NCBI GenBank assembly: GCA_002353285.1
Contig: DEJJ01000019.1
Span: forward strand, 1 to 29,804
DNA from: Porphyromonadaceae bacterium UBA2751
GTDB taxonomy: Bacteria; Bacteroidota; Bacteroidia; Bacteroidales; Muribaculaceae
Direction: 5' to 3'
DNA: 29,804 nucleotides
The notes below the pieces were generated by a model that saw only the letters and a list, made by a program, of their open reading frames with translations, had not been told where the DNA came from and did not search any database. This document shows, piece after piece, positions 23,799-29,804 of the stretch (position 1 is its first letter; each line of letters opens with the position of its first letter). The position numbers and the translations under genes were made by a program.

Positions 23799-24711
23799 TG
23801 CTCAGGAGTTTTATAAACACGTCTTCAATGTCGGGAATAATAGGCTTAATTTCAATCTCACTGTGACCTTGTGCAATTAGTGACTGCACAAGTTGTTGTG
23901 AATCAAATCCCTTGCCAGCGAGCACATGATGATACTCTCCAGCGGTGTAGCAGTTGGCAACAGTGTCGAGTGAGCGAAGGTCCTTGAGCAATTCAAACAT
24001 GCAACTCGACTTGATGCCATAGAGCTTGCCGTCAAATTTCTCCACCATGTGTTGTGGGGAATCGATGTCAAGGATGTGACCATTGTTGCACAAAGCAATA
24101 CGGTCGCAACGGCTGGCCTCATCCATGTAGGGGGTGGAAACAAGCATCGACAAGCCTTGTTGCTTGAGCTGCTGGAGCATGTCCCAAAACTCACTGCGCG
24201 ACACAGCGTCTACTCCTGTGGTCGGCTCATCAAGGAAGAGAACCGAAGGCTTGTGAATAAGGGCGCAACTCAGGGCGAGTTTTTGCTTCATGCCGCCCGA
24301 GAGTCGACCTGCACGACGCTTCTTGAATGGCTCTATCTGCTTGTAGATGGGAGCCACAAGGTCGTAGTTTTGTTCGACAGTTACACCAAACAGCGTAGCA
24401 AAGAATTCCATGTTCTCCTCAATGGTCAGGTCGGGATAAAGCGAGAACTTGCCGGGCATATATCCCACACGGGCGCGTATCTTTTTATAGTCATTGGTGA
24501 TATTTAGACCATCTACTGTGGCACTGCCTTCATCGGCATTGAGCAAGGTGACAAGAATCTTGAACAGTGTTGTCTTTCCTGCGCCATCCGGACCTATCAG
24601 GCCAAAGATTTCACCACGCTGCACGCTTAGCGACACGCAGTCGAGGGCTTTGACCTTGTCATAGCTCTTGCTCACGTTCTTTACTTCTATTGCAAGTGGT
24701 GTAGGACTCAT
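23788..24711 (-). CDS. ABC transporter ATPase, YbhF first-half-like, degenerate Q- and H-loops
   Basis: A 307-residue nucleotide-binding subunit with Walker A GPDGAGKTT (40-48), signature LSGGMKQKL (137-145) and Walker B LFLDEP (158-163). The Q-loop position reads MPGKFSLY (Gly87 instead of Gln) and the H-loop reads STPYMDEA (Pro194 instead of His), so its own catalytic machinery is impaired while its signature is good. A C-terminal extension (about 225-307) follows the core. It starts 4 bp after the adaptor stop codon and overlaps the next ATPase gene. Confidence 0.9.
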   Translation of the reverse strand: MSPTPLAIEVKNVSKSYDKVKALDCVSLSVQRGEIFGLIGPDGAGKTTLFKILVTLLNADEGSATVDGLNITNDYKKIRARVGYMPGKFSLYPDLTIEENMEFFATLFGVTVEQNYDLVAPIYKQIEPFKKRRAGRLSGGMKQKLALSCALIHKPSVLFLDEPTTGVDAVSRSEFWDMLQQLKQQGLSMLVSTPYMDEASRCDRIALCNNGHILDIDSPQHMVEKFDGKLYGIKSSCMFELLKDLRSLDTVANCYTAGEYHHVLAGKGFDSQQLVQSLIAQGHSEIEIKPIIPDIEDVFIKLLSNEK

Positions 24712-24715
24712 GATA

Positions 24716-25816
24716 CTATTTTATTTTTACATTGCCAGCAAGACCCAGTTTGAGGTAACCGTCGTTCTTGACTGCAATTTTCACAGCATAAACAAGGTTG
24801 GCACGGCTATCTTTGGTCTGAATGGTTTTGGGTGTGAATTCGCTTTGGCTTGAAATCCATGACACTTTGCCTGTGTAGTCACGAGTCTTGCCGCCACCGT
24901 AGTCAGCAATCACTTTCACCTGTTGCCCCAGTTTGAGGTCGCTCAACTGATCGCTGGTGAAATAGGCTCGCAGGTACACAGTGCTCATGTCGGCAACTTT
25001 AAACAGTGGCTTGCCTGTGGTAGCAAACTCGCCACGTTGAGCATACTTGGTGAGGATGGTGCCTTTCACGGGCGAGGTGATGATGGCGTTCTGCATTTGG
25101 TTGTCGACTAAGGCTTTTTGGGCGTCGATGCCACGTTTTTGGGCGTCGATACCACGCTTTTGGGCGTCAATGCCTCGTTTTTGTGCGTCCACACCTTCAA
25201 TTTGTGCGTCCACACCTTTCTTCTGTGCATCGAAGCCCTTGCTCTGGCTGCTGATGCTCTTGTTGTTTGAGGCAATTTGATCTTGAGTGGCGCCAAGTTG
25301 TTTCTCAAGAACTAAGATTTGATAATTGATGTCATCAACTTGCTTGGGCGCTGCGGCATTGTCTTTTACCATGCGAGCGAAGCGGGCTTTCTCCTTTTGC
25401 AGATTAGCAATCTGTTGCTTAATGCTGGCAACTTGTTTCTCAAGGTCAAGGGTGCGGTCAATGTTCGACGTCTGGTTGGCGCCTATCTGCTCCCTGCTTG
25501 AGCTCATTTGCTTTTTATTGGCATCGAGCTGGGCGCTGTTGGCATCTAAGCCAGCTTTGGTTGCGTCGAGGTTAAGCTGATTGGCGTCAAACTGTGCCTT
25601 CTGAATCTCAAGTTGTGCCATGTCGAGGTAACCGAGTTGGACGTCGGCTTCTACTTCCTGTCCCTCCTCGATGCTGAGCGACTTGATTTCGCCTGAACCC
25701 TTGGCCGAGACAACAACCTCGGTAGCTTCAAAGGTGCCTGTGGCATCCCACTCGTTGTCATTGCTGCATGCCGTGGCGATAGCCGCCAGTGCCATGATGA
25801 AGATTATTTTTTTCAT
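24716..25816 (-). CDS. HlyD/YbhG-like periplasmic adaptor lipoprotein with expanded coiled coil
   Basis: A 366-residue adaptor with a lipobox (IATAC, Cys17). The first lipoyl half is about 28-62, the helical hairpin about 68-243, the second lipoyl half about 245-275 (ITSPVKGTILTKYAQRGEF), and a beta-barrel lies about 278-360. The descending arm carries seven seven-residue units (x-G-x-D-A-Q-K, 193-241), three of them identical (RGIDAQK). The ascending arm shows a related but looser pattern (FDANQ, LDATK, LDANS, LDANK, 76-101). It connects the ABC-2 permeases with the outer-membrane channel. The start codon overlaps the channel stop codon (ATGA), indicating translational coupling. Confidence 0.9.
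   Translation of the reverse strand: MKKIIFIMALAAIATACSNDNEWDATGTFEATEVVVSAKGSGEIKSLSIEEGQEVEADVQLGYLDMAQLEIQKAQFDANQLNLDATKAGLDANSAQLDANKKQMSSSREQIGANQTSNIDRTLDLEKQVASIKQQIANLQKEKARFARMVKDNAAAPKQVDDINYQILVLEKQLGATQDQIASNNKSISSQSKGFDAQKKGVDAQIEGVDAQKRGIDAQKRGIDAQKRGIDAQKALVDNQMQNAIITSPVKGTILTKYAQRGEFATTGKPLFKVADMSTVYLRAYFTSDQLSDLKLGQQVKVIADYGGGKTRDYTGKVSWISSQSEFTPKTIQTKDSRANLVYAVKIAVKNDGYLKLGLAGNVKIK
25094..25240 (-). repeat. 21-bp coding tandem repeats in the ABC adaptor hairpin
   Basis: Seven in-frame 21-bp units encode KGFDAQK, KGVDAQI, EGVDAQK, RGIDAQK (three times) and ALVDNQM. The three identical heptads at 25115-25177 differ at DNA level only at a few mostly synonymous positions. Confidence 0.85.
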
Positions 25817-27093
25817 TGGTTTATAGTGTTTTTTAAGTCATATATGGTTTTTAGTAACTCTATGTTGTGGATGATTTGCGACTGTGCGGCTGTGTTTTCG
25901 TCGGTAATGCGCTCCACAAGGCGGTGAATGTCGATGACGCCATTACGCAACTTCGATTCCTCGGCCAGGCGCACGTCACGGCGCAAGTTCACGATGGTGG
26001 CATCGCTGGCTATTAGTTCCCGCAGTCGAGAGATTTCGTCGTGCTCATGGCTCGCCTCCAGTTGAGTGTTGAGCATGAACACGTCTCGTTGCAGCTGGGC
26101 TTGATGGCGAGCGGTAGTGAGCTTGCTCAAGTTGTTCTTGCGGTCGTACAGGCTGCTCAGGCTCCAGGTGGCACGCACCCCCACCATGGCATTAAGTGAC
26201 CACTTGCGGCTGGTCATGTTCTCAAAGGTGTTGTAGCCAGGGTAGCCATAGAATGCTTGTCCAAATGCGCTGATAACTGGCCTAACCGAGGCGTTGATGG
26301 CCTTCTCACGGGCATTGATGGTTCCAATCTTTGCATCTATCAGACGTAGTTCAGGACGGTTTATCTGGCCATTTCCAGGCTCTGATGTGCTGGGGCGCAC
26401 GAGGTGTCGCTTGCCCACTTGCTCGCCTATCAGTAGCTCGAGCATGTGTTTATAGGCTTCGCGGTTCCACATCATTGTAGTCTTGCCTTGCTCCACGGTC
26501 ATGATTTCGGCACGCAGCATGCTCTCATCGGCTGTGGTGGCAACGCCGTTGCGCACGTGCGACTGCAACTTTTCGAGATTTCCGTTTAGCATCTCAAGGG
26601 TCATGTCGGTCTGCTTGATGCGGTCGTCCATGAGCAGCACGCCAAAGAACAGGTCATTCACTCGCTTATTTAGGCCATATAGGTCAACATCGGTCTGTGC
26701 TTTCTGTTCCAAGTCTTGGGCCTCGGTGAGTGCCCGTTCACTGCTGGCTTTGCCACCGTCATAGATTTTTTGGTTCACATCAACCTGCACTCGGTATTGG
26801 TCTTTGGCAAGGCCTTTCATTTCCAGGCCGCTTGTAGCGAGCATGGCTTTCATCTGGTCAGGAAACGATGGCGTTTCATTCTGGTAGGTGGCTTGTGCGC
26901 TCAGGTTCACCTGTGGCAACCATGTGTGCTTGAGATTGTCGAGGGTGTAGTTGCTGCTTTGCTTAATGAGCTCATACTGCCTGATGAGAGGGTAGTTTGC
27001 GCGAGCGAGTTCTTGGCATCGTTCGATGGTGAGCTGTGCATTAGCGCCGAGTAGTATGAGTGCGCTCAGGGTTAATATTGCTGTTCGTTTCAT
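25813..27093 (-). CDS. TolC-family outer-membrane channel (ABC operon)
   Basis: A 426-residue outer-membrane factor with a signal peptide (MKRTAILTLSALILLGANA, about 1-19), the usual LTIERCQELARANYPLI start and two helical repeats (about 20-215 and 235-426). I place the start at the ATG at 27093, not the in-frame upstream codon at 27156, because this gives a proper signal peptide and a 4-bp ATGA overlap with the tetR stop codon. The sequence is well diverged from the channel of the RND operon in this window, so the two systems probably do not share one channel. Confidence 0.9.
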   Translation of the reverse strand: MKRTAILTLSALILLGANAQLTIERCQELARANYPLIRQYELIKQSSNYTLDNLKHTWLPQVNLSAQATYQNETPSFPDQMKAMLATSGLEMKGLAKDQYRVQVDVNQKIYDGGKASSERALTEAQDLEQKAQTDVDLYGLNKRVNDLFFGVLLMDDRIKQTDMTLEMLNGNLEKLQSHVRNGVATTADESMLRAEIMTVEQGKTTMMWNREAYKHMLELLIGEQVGKRHLVRPSTSEPGNGQINRPELRLIDAKIGTINAREKAINASVRPVISAFGQAFYGYPGYNTFENMTSRKWSLNAMVGVRATWSLSSLYDRKNNLSKLTTARHQAQLQRDVFMLNTQLEASHEHDEISRLRELIASDATIVNLRRDVRLAEESKLRNGVIDIHRLVERITDENTAAQSQIIHNIELLKTIYDLKNTINQ

Positions 27094-27719
27094 GCTTGTG
27101 AGGGTGTTAATCGTTGCATTATTAATTCTATGTTTTCTTGTTTCCGCGTGTCCCAAAATTTACTGTTGGCATTCAGGTCTTGTCCTGTTGCAGCTTCAAA
27201 CACCGGCTTGGCAATGAATGGGAACACGTTGAGCGATACCATGTCGAGCAGCAGGGTTGTGGCATCAATAGGGCTAATTTCACCGTTAGATACTGCTTGG
27301 TCGATGTCGTGTTGCATGGTGGCAAGCAAGTTGCCTGCAAAGGTGCTAATCACGTTCTTTATAACGGCAAATCGTTCTGGCCGAGAAGCTACTTCCCTTA
27401 TCATGAAAAGTGGAAGCTGGGGATTCTGTCTGATTGCCTCGAAGTGAATGTCGAGTGCCTCGGCCATGCGTTCCTTGAAGGGTTTCTCAGTGTGAGTGAA
27501 GACCTCTAAAACACCCTCAGCAAGCATACCCATTGTCTCGTGGAAGATGCGCTCAAAGAGCTGTTCTTTAGTCTTGAAATAGTAGTGCAACATTGCATGA
27601 GTCACACCAGCTTTTTGAGCTATTGTGGTCGTGCGGGCTCCATCATAGCCTCTGGCAAAGAATTCTTCTTTGGCGGCTGCAAGGATTGCTTGCTCTTTAT
27701 TGTTATGGTGCTTGGTCAT
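27090..27719 (-). CDS. TetR-family regulator of the ABC efflux operon
   Basis: A 209-residue TetR-type regulator with the helix-turn-helix at about 27-50 (ARTTTIAQKAGVTHAMLHYYF) and a helical ligand domain. It is the first gene of the operon, overlapping the channel gene by 4 bp. Two copies of a 16-bp near-palindrome flank the probable promoter about 300 bp upstream (28011-28030 and 28081-28096), which fits autoregulation. The start codon is separated from that promoter by a 245-bp inverted-repeat-bounded element, giving an unusually long leader. Confidence 0.9.
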   Translation of the reverse strand: MTKHHNNKEQAILAAAKEEFFARGYDGARTTTIAQKAGVTHAMLHYYFKTKEQLFERIFHETMGMLAEGVLEVFTHTEKPFKERMAEALDIHFEAIRQNPQLPLFMIREVASRPERFAVIKNVISTFAGNLLATMQHDIDQAVSNGEISPIDATTLLLDMVSLNVFPFIAKPVFEAATGQDLNANSKFWDTRKQENIELIMQRLTPSQA

Positions 27720-27742
27720 TATTGTATTATTTGTATTAATAA

Positions 27743-27987
27743 TAACCCGTTGGCGGAATTAAGTTGAGTATGAATTATGATAAAACATATTGGGTTCCAG
27801 GCATTAGCGTCGAAGACGCTGGGCGGGTCGAAGACCCGACTTTGTTCGTAAGACCATGCAAGGACCCCGCAGGGGTTCGCAGCTTGGTCCTTACTGAATC
27901 TGACGAAAAGTGCCTCGATGAGGAACTTCTTTATTATCAAAGTGTTCTGCCAAAATCTGATGTTTTATTAATTCCGCCAACGGGTTA
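27743..27987. mobile_element. MITE-like element with 20-bp terminal inverted repeats and triloop hairpins
   Basis: TAACCCGTTGGCGGAATTAA (27743-27762) is perfectly inverted at 27968-27987, and a second 9-bp inverted pair (27780-27788 with 27960-27968) lies just inside. The interior has hairpins closed by three-base loops: 27806-27820 (6-bp stem, GAA), 27824-27838 (6 bp, GAA), 27862-27878 (7 bp with one G-T, GCA; nested in a longer stem 27848-27894) and 27913-27923 (4 bp, GAT). No transposase is encoded; a 72-74 codon plus-strand frame (27764 or 27770 to 27988) fills the interior and ends inside the right repeat. No clean target-site duplication can be read in the AT-rich flanks. It could be a MITE, a REP-type element or a regulatory leader. 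Confidence 0.65.
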
Positions 27988-28010
27988 ATAATATTAATGT
28001 GAAAAAAACA

Positions 28011-28030
28011 TATTAACAAAATTGTTAATA
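28011..28030. promoter_or_regulatory. Candidate TetR operator 1 (downstream of promoter)
   Basis: TATTAACAA-AA-TTGTTAATA: 9-bp perfect arms with a 2-bp centre. It lies just downstream of the predicted transcription start of the ABC efflux operon, where bound repressor would block polymerase. Confidence 0.6.
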
Positions 28031-28041
28031 AAATTCTGCTG

Positions 28042-28073
28042 CAAAGTAAAATAAACTGAATGAGATATGCAAG
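28042..28073 (-). promoter_or_regulatory. Probable promoter of the ABC efflux operon
   Basis: On the minus strand, CTTG (28070-28073) lies 20 bp upstream of TTACTTTG (28042-28049), the same TACTTTG-type -7 element as the RND operon promoter. No better match is seen between here and the tetR start, so the 245-bp element should be transcribed as leader. Confidence 0.5.
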
Positions 28074-28080
28074 AAAAATC

Positions 28081-28096
28081 TTAACAATTTTGTTAG
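28081..28096. promoter_or_regulatory. Candidate TetR operator 2 (upstream of promoter)
   Basis: TTAACAATTTTGTTAG; its reverse complement matches the 16-bp core of operator 1 at 15 of 16 positions. The centre-to-centre distance is about 68 bp, with the promoter between the two sites. Confidence 0.6.
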
Positions 28097-28147
28097 TATT
28101 TTTTGCTGATGCTGCGTGCTGGCTCATTATCAGTGATTTAAGGGGCT

Positions 28148-28184
28148 AAAAAAATAGCAACATCACTTCATGTGGTGTTGCTAT
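28148..28184 (-). terminator. Intrinsic terminator of the aldo/keto reductase gene
   Basis: A 13-bp stem (28154-28166 with 28172-28184, one G-U pair) and a 5-nt loop, followed on the minus strand by seven T. It lies 29 bp after the stop codon. Confidence 0.88.
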
Positions 28185-28212
28185 TAATGTCAGGTCTAAT
28201 GTCAGTTTAGGG

Positions 28213-29565
28213 TTATCTTCCTCGCAGGATGTCGTTTATGCGGGCAAGCTGGTTAGGAATGCGTATTCCTTGTGGGCACTTCTTCAGGCACTCCTCGCAG
28301 TCCATGCACTGGTTGGCGCGAACCTCGGCCTTGAAATGCTCGCGATATTGCTTGGCAAACTCTGCCTGCTGCTTGCTGTAGTTAGGGTTCGATTTCTCGG
28401 GTAGTGGCAGCAACTTGTTGTTCATCGCATCATTGTAGAAACCAAAGTTGCCGGGTATGTCCACGCCGTAAGGGCATGGCATGCAATAAGCGCACGCTGT
28501 GCAAGGCACAGTGGGTATGCCCACCATGGCATCGGCTATCGACTCAAGGAGCTCATTCTCGGCAGCTGTGCACGGCTCGAGGGGAGAGTGAGTAGCCACA
28601 TTTTCAATCAGGTGCTCCATCACATTCATGCCGCTCAGGGTGGTAAGGATGTTGGGGTGCGAGCTCACCCAGCGGAATGCCCAGCGCGCAACAGTGTCGT
28701 TGGGGCGCATAGCCTTGAGCTTGTCGATGTGCTCCTGGGCCATCTTTGATAATGCTCCACCGCGGAAGGGCTCCATTATCACTGCCTGAATCCCAGCTTT
28801 GGCAAGTTTGTTGTAGAGATACTCAGCATCGGCATCCACTTTCCAGCCGCCTTTTTCGAGCGAGGCGTGGCGCCAGTCGAGGAAGTTCATCTGAATCTGC
28901 ACGAAGTCCCAGTGATACTTGTCGTTGTGGTCAATGAGCCAGTCAAAGACGCGCACGTCGCCGTGATAGGAGAACCCCAAGTGACGAATGCGGCCAGCCT
29001 CACGCTCCTTGACGAGGAAGTCGAGCAACCCGTTTTTCAAGAATCTATTCTCGAGAGCTTCCATTCCGTTCTGACCCACACCATGAAGCAGGTAGTAGTC
29101 AATGTAGTCAACTCGCAGCTTCTTGAACGAGTCCTCGTACATCTGCTTGGCTCCCTCAAGTGTCCAGTACTTTTGGTCGTAGTTCGACATCTTGGTGGCA
29201 ACGAAGTACTTGTCGCGTGGATGGCGGCAGAGTGCGTTGCCCGTGATTTCCTCGTTCAGGCCGCGGCCGTACATTGGCGCAGTGTCAAAGTAGTTCACGC
29301 CATGAGCTATGGCATAGTCAACAAGCTGGTTCACCAGCTCCTGATTGTCGCGAGGAAGACGCATCATGCCAAAGCCGAGCAGCGACACCTTCTCGCCGCT
29401 GCCATGTTGCGTGCGGTAGGTCATCAGGTTTTCACTTGGCTTATTGCCATCGTTGTTGCGGGCAAAACTGGTGATAGGGTCAAGAGCCATCATGGCCATT
29501 GCGCCACCAGTCACTATGCCAGCACGCTTTAAAAACTCTCGTCGGTTTAAACTTCTGCGTTTCAT
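28213..29565 (-). CDS. Tat-exported aldo/keto reductase with C-terminal 2x[4Fe-4S] ferredoxin domain
   Basis: A 450-residue oxidoreductase. The twin-arginine signal is NRREFLK (Arg8-Arg9) followed by a hydrophobic segment to about residue 35. The aldo/keto reductase barrel is about 48-345, with YFDTAPMYG (catalytic Asp and Tyr), VATKMSN (Lys) and YYLLHG (His). The C-terminal part has two cysteine clusters, CTACAYCMPCP and CMDCEECLKKCP, typical of the aldo/keto reductases with a 4Fe-4S binding domain common in Bacteroidota and Clostridia. Tat export fits a folded Fe-S protein acting in the periplasm; the substrate is unknown. It is a single-gene unit: terminator downstream, and a heptanucleotide array immediately upstream where no clear promoter is seen. 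Confidence 0.92.
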   Translation of the reverse strand: MKRRSLNRREFLKRAGIVTGGAMAMMALDPITSFARNNDGNKPSENLMTYRTQHGSGEKVSLLGFGMMRLPRDNQELVNQLVDYAIAHGVNYFDTAPMYGRGLNEEITGNALCRHPRDKYFVATKMSNYDQKYWTLEGAKQMYEDSFKKLRVDYIDYYLLHGVGQNGMEALENRFLKNGLLDFLVKEREAGRIRHLGFSYHGDVRVFDWLIDHNDKYHWDFVQIQMNFLDWRHASLEKGGWKVDADAEYLYNKLAKAGIQAVIMEPFRGGALSKMAQEHIDKLKAMRPNDTVARWAFRWVSSHPNILTTLSGMNVMEHLIENVATHSPLEPCTAAENELLESIADAMVGIPTVPCTACAYCMPCPYGVDIPGNFGFYNDAMNNKLLPLPEKSNPNYSKQQAEFAKQYREHFKAEVRANQCMDCEECLKKCPQGIRIPNQLARINDILRGR

Positions 29566-29574
29566 GATTTTATC

Positions 29575-29684
29575 AGTTATTAGTTGTTAGTTATCAGTTA
29601 TTATTTATCAGTTATCAGTTATTAGTTATCAGTTGTCAGTTATTAGTTATCAGTTGTCAGATGTAAATTATCAGATGTAAATTA
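29575..29684. repeat. Heptanucleotide tandem array AGTTRTY with 14-bp extension
   Basis: Twelve consecutive 7-bp units from 29575 to 29658 (AGTTATT, AGTTGTT, AGTTATC and variants; one ATTTATC) are followed by a 14-bp unit (TCAGATGTAAATTA) repeated twice at 29657-29684, also a multiple of seven. It occupies the space directly upstream of the aldo/keto reductase start codon. Confidence 0.9.
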
Positions 29685-29701
29685 ACGTGAGTTCGACGAA
29701 T

Positions 29702-29796
29702 TTATCATTTGATAATCATTGCGTTAGCAACTCCCCCTCTAAGATAGAGGGGGTTGGGGGGAGTATGAAAACTCTCTCATTAGGAAATCATACTCC
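29702..29796. repeat. Palindrome-rich intergenic element at the window edge
   Basis: Contains TTATCATTTGATAA (29702-29715, perfect palindrome with a 2-bp centre), a 9-bp perfect stem CCCCCTCTA/TAGAGGGGG with loop AGA (29733-29753), a competing 8-bp pairing ACTCCCCC/GGGGGAGT (29730-29737 with 29757-29764), and a 9-bp pairing GGAGTATGA/TCATACTCC (29760-29768 with 29788-29796). No coding frame is evident. It may continue beyond the window. Confidence 0.6.
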
Positions 29797-29804
29797 TCAG
29801 TCGC

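Noticed and set aside
27094..27156. Upstream in-frame start for the ABC-operon channel protein
   Set aside because: It would bury the signal peptide 21 residues inside the protein; the ATG at 27093 gives a clean signal peptide and an ATGA overlap with tetR.
27743..27987. Retron or integron attC interpretation of the hairpin-rich element
   Set aside because: There is no reverse transcriptase or integrase gene nearby, and the perfect terminal inverted repeats fit a MITE-like element better.
29575..29684. CRISPR-like array
   Set aside because: The repeats are contiguous 7-mers without spacers, and there are no cas genes in the window.
29733..29764. G-quadruplex in the G-rich edge sequence
   Set aside because: Only two long G-runs are present; four are needed. 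Duplex hairpins explain the sequence.

Overview
The window looks like a chromosomal segment of a gut- or oral-type Bacteroidales bacterium (Prevotellaceae/Muribaculaceae-like); this is an inference and no species is claimed. Supporting signs are Bacteroidota-type promoters (TTTG, about 20 bp, TAnnTTTG) in front of several genes, secreted proteins that share a short C-terminal tail ending in VIK, a C10 (streptopain/interpain-type) cysteine protease with long C-terminal extensions, a DUF3667 membrane protein, a UpxY/NusG-type antiterminator and gingipain-adhesin-type domains.

Layout. 1-4400 (- strand): two large secreted multidomain proteins, each with its own promoter and terminator. The first carries a gingipain/HagA-like DUF2436 plus a cleaved-adhesin domain lodged inside an Fn3 fold; both end in SusE/SusF-like modules and the shared tail. 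4400-11450 (-): a five-gene RND efflux operon in the order TetR regulator, outer-membrane channel, lipoprotein adaptor, RND pump, small P-II-like protein. Its promoter overlaps a perfect 9-bp-arm palindrome, the likely TetR operator. 11569-13150 (+): DUF2461 protein and a RhuM-like membrane protein. 13198-15102 (-): DUF3667 protein and NAD+ synthase. 15170-18100 (+): an antiterminator of the UpxY/NusG type followed by gmd and fcl, which make GDP-L-fucose from GDP-mannose. 18121-20630 (-): the C10 peptidase. 20733-28100 (-): an ABC-2 efflux operon in the order TetR, outer-membrane channel, adaptor lipoprotein, two ATPases, two permeases, the YbhG/YbhF/YbhS/YbhR arrangement with the YbhF-like ATPase split in two. 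28148-29565 (-): a Tat-exported aldo/keto reductase with a 2x[4Fe-4S] ferredoxin tail.

The most interesting structure lies between 27743 and 28096. The ABC operon promoter is flanked by two near-identical palindromes (candidate TetR sites). Between that promoter and the tetR start codon sits a 245-bp element bounded by perfect 20-bp inverted repeats and filled with tiny C-GNN-G triloop hairpins, so it should be transcribed as the operon leader. It looks like a MITE-type element or an undescribed structured leader. Other unexplained features are heptanucleotide tandem arrays of different sequence that fill intergenic gaps, 21-bp (seven-residue) repeats that lengthen the coiled-coil hairpins of both efflux adaptors, and a split ATPase pair whose catalytic defects all fall in the same composite ATP site. 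No tRNA, rRNA, CRISPR array, integrase or transposase gene was seen.
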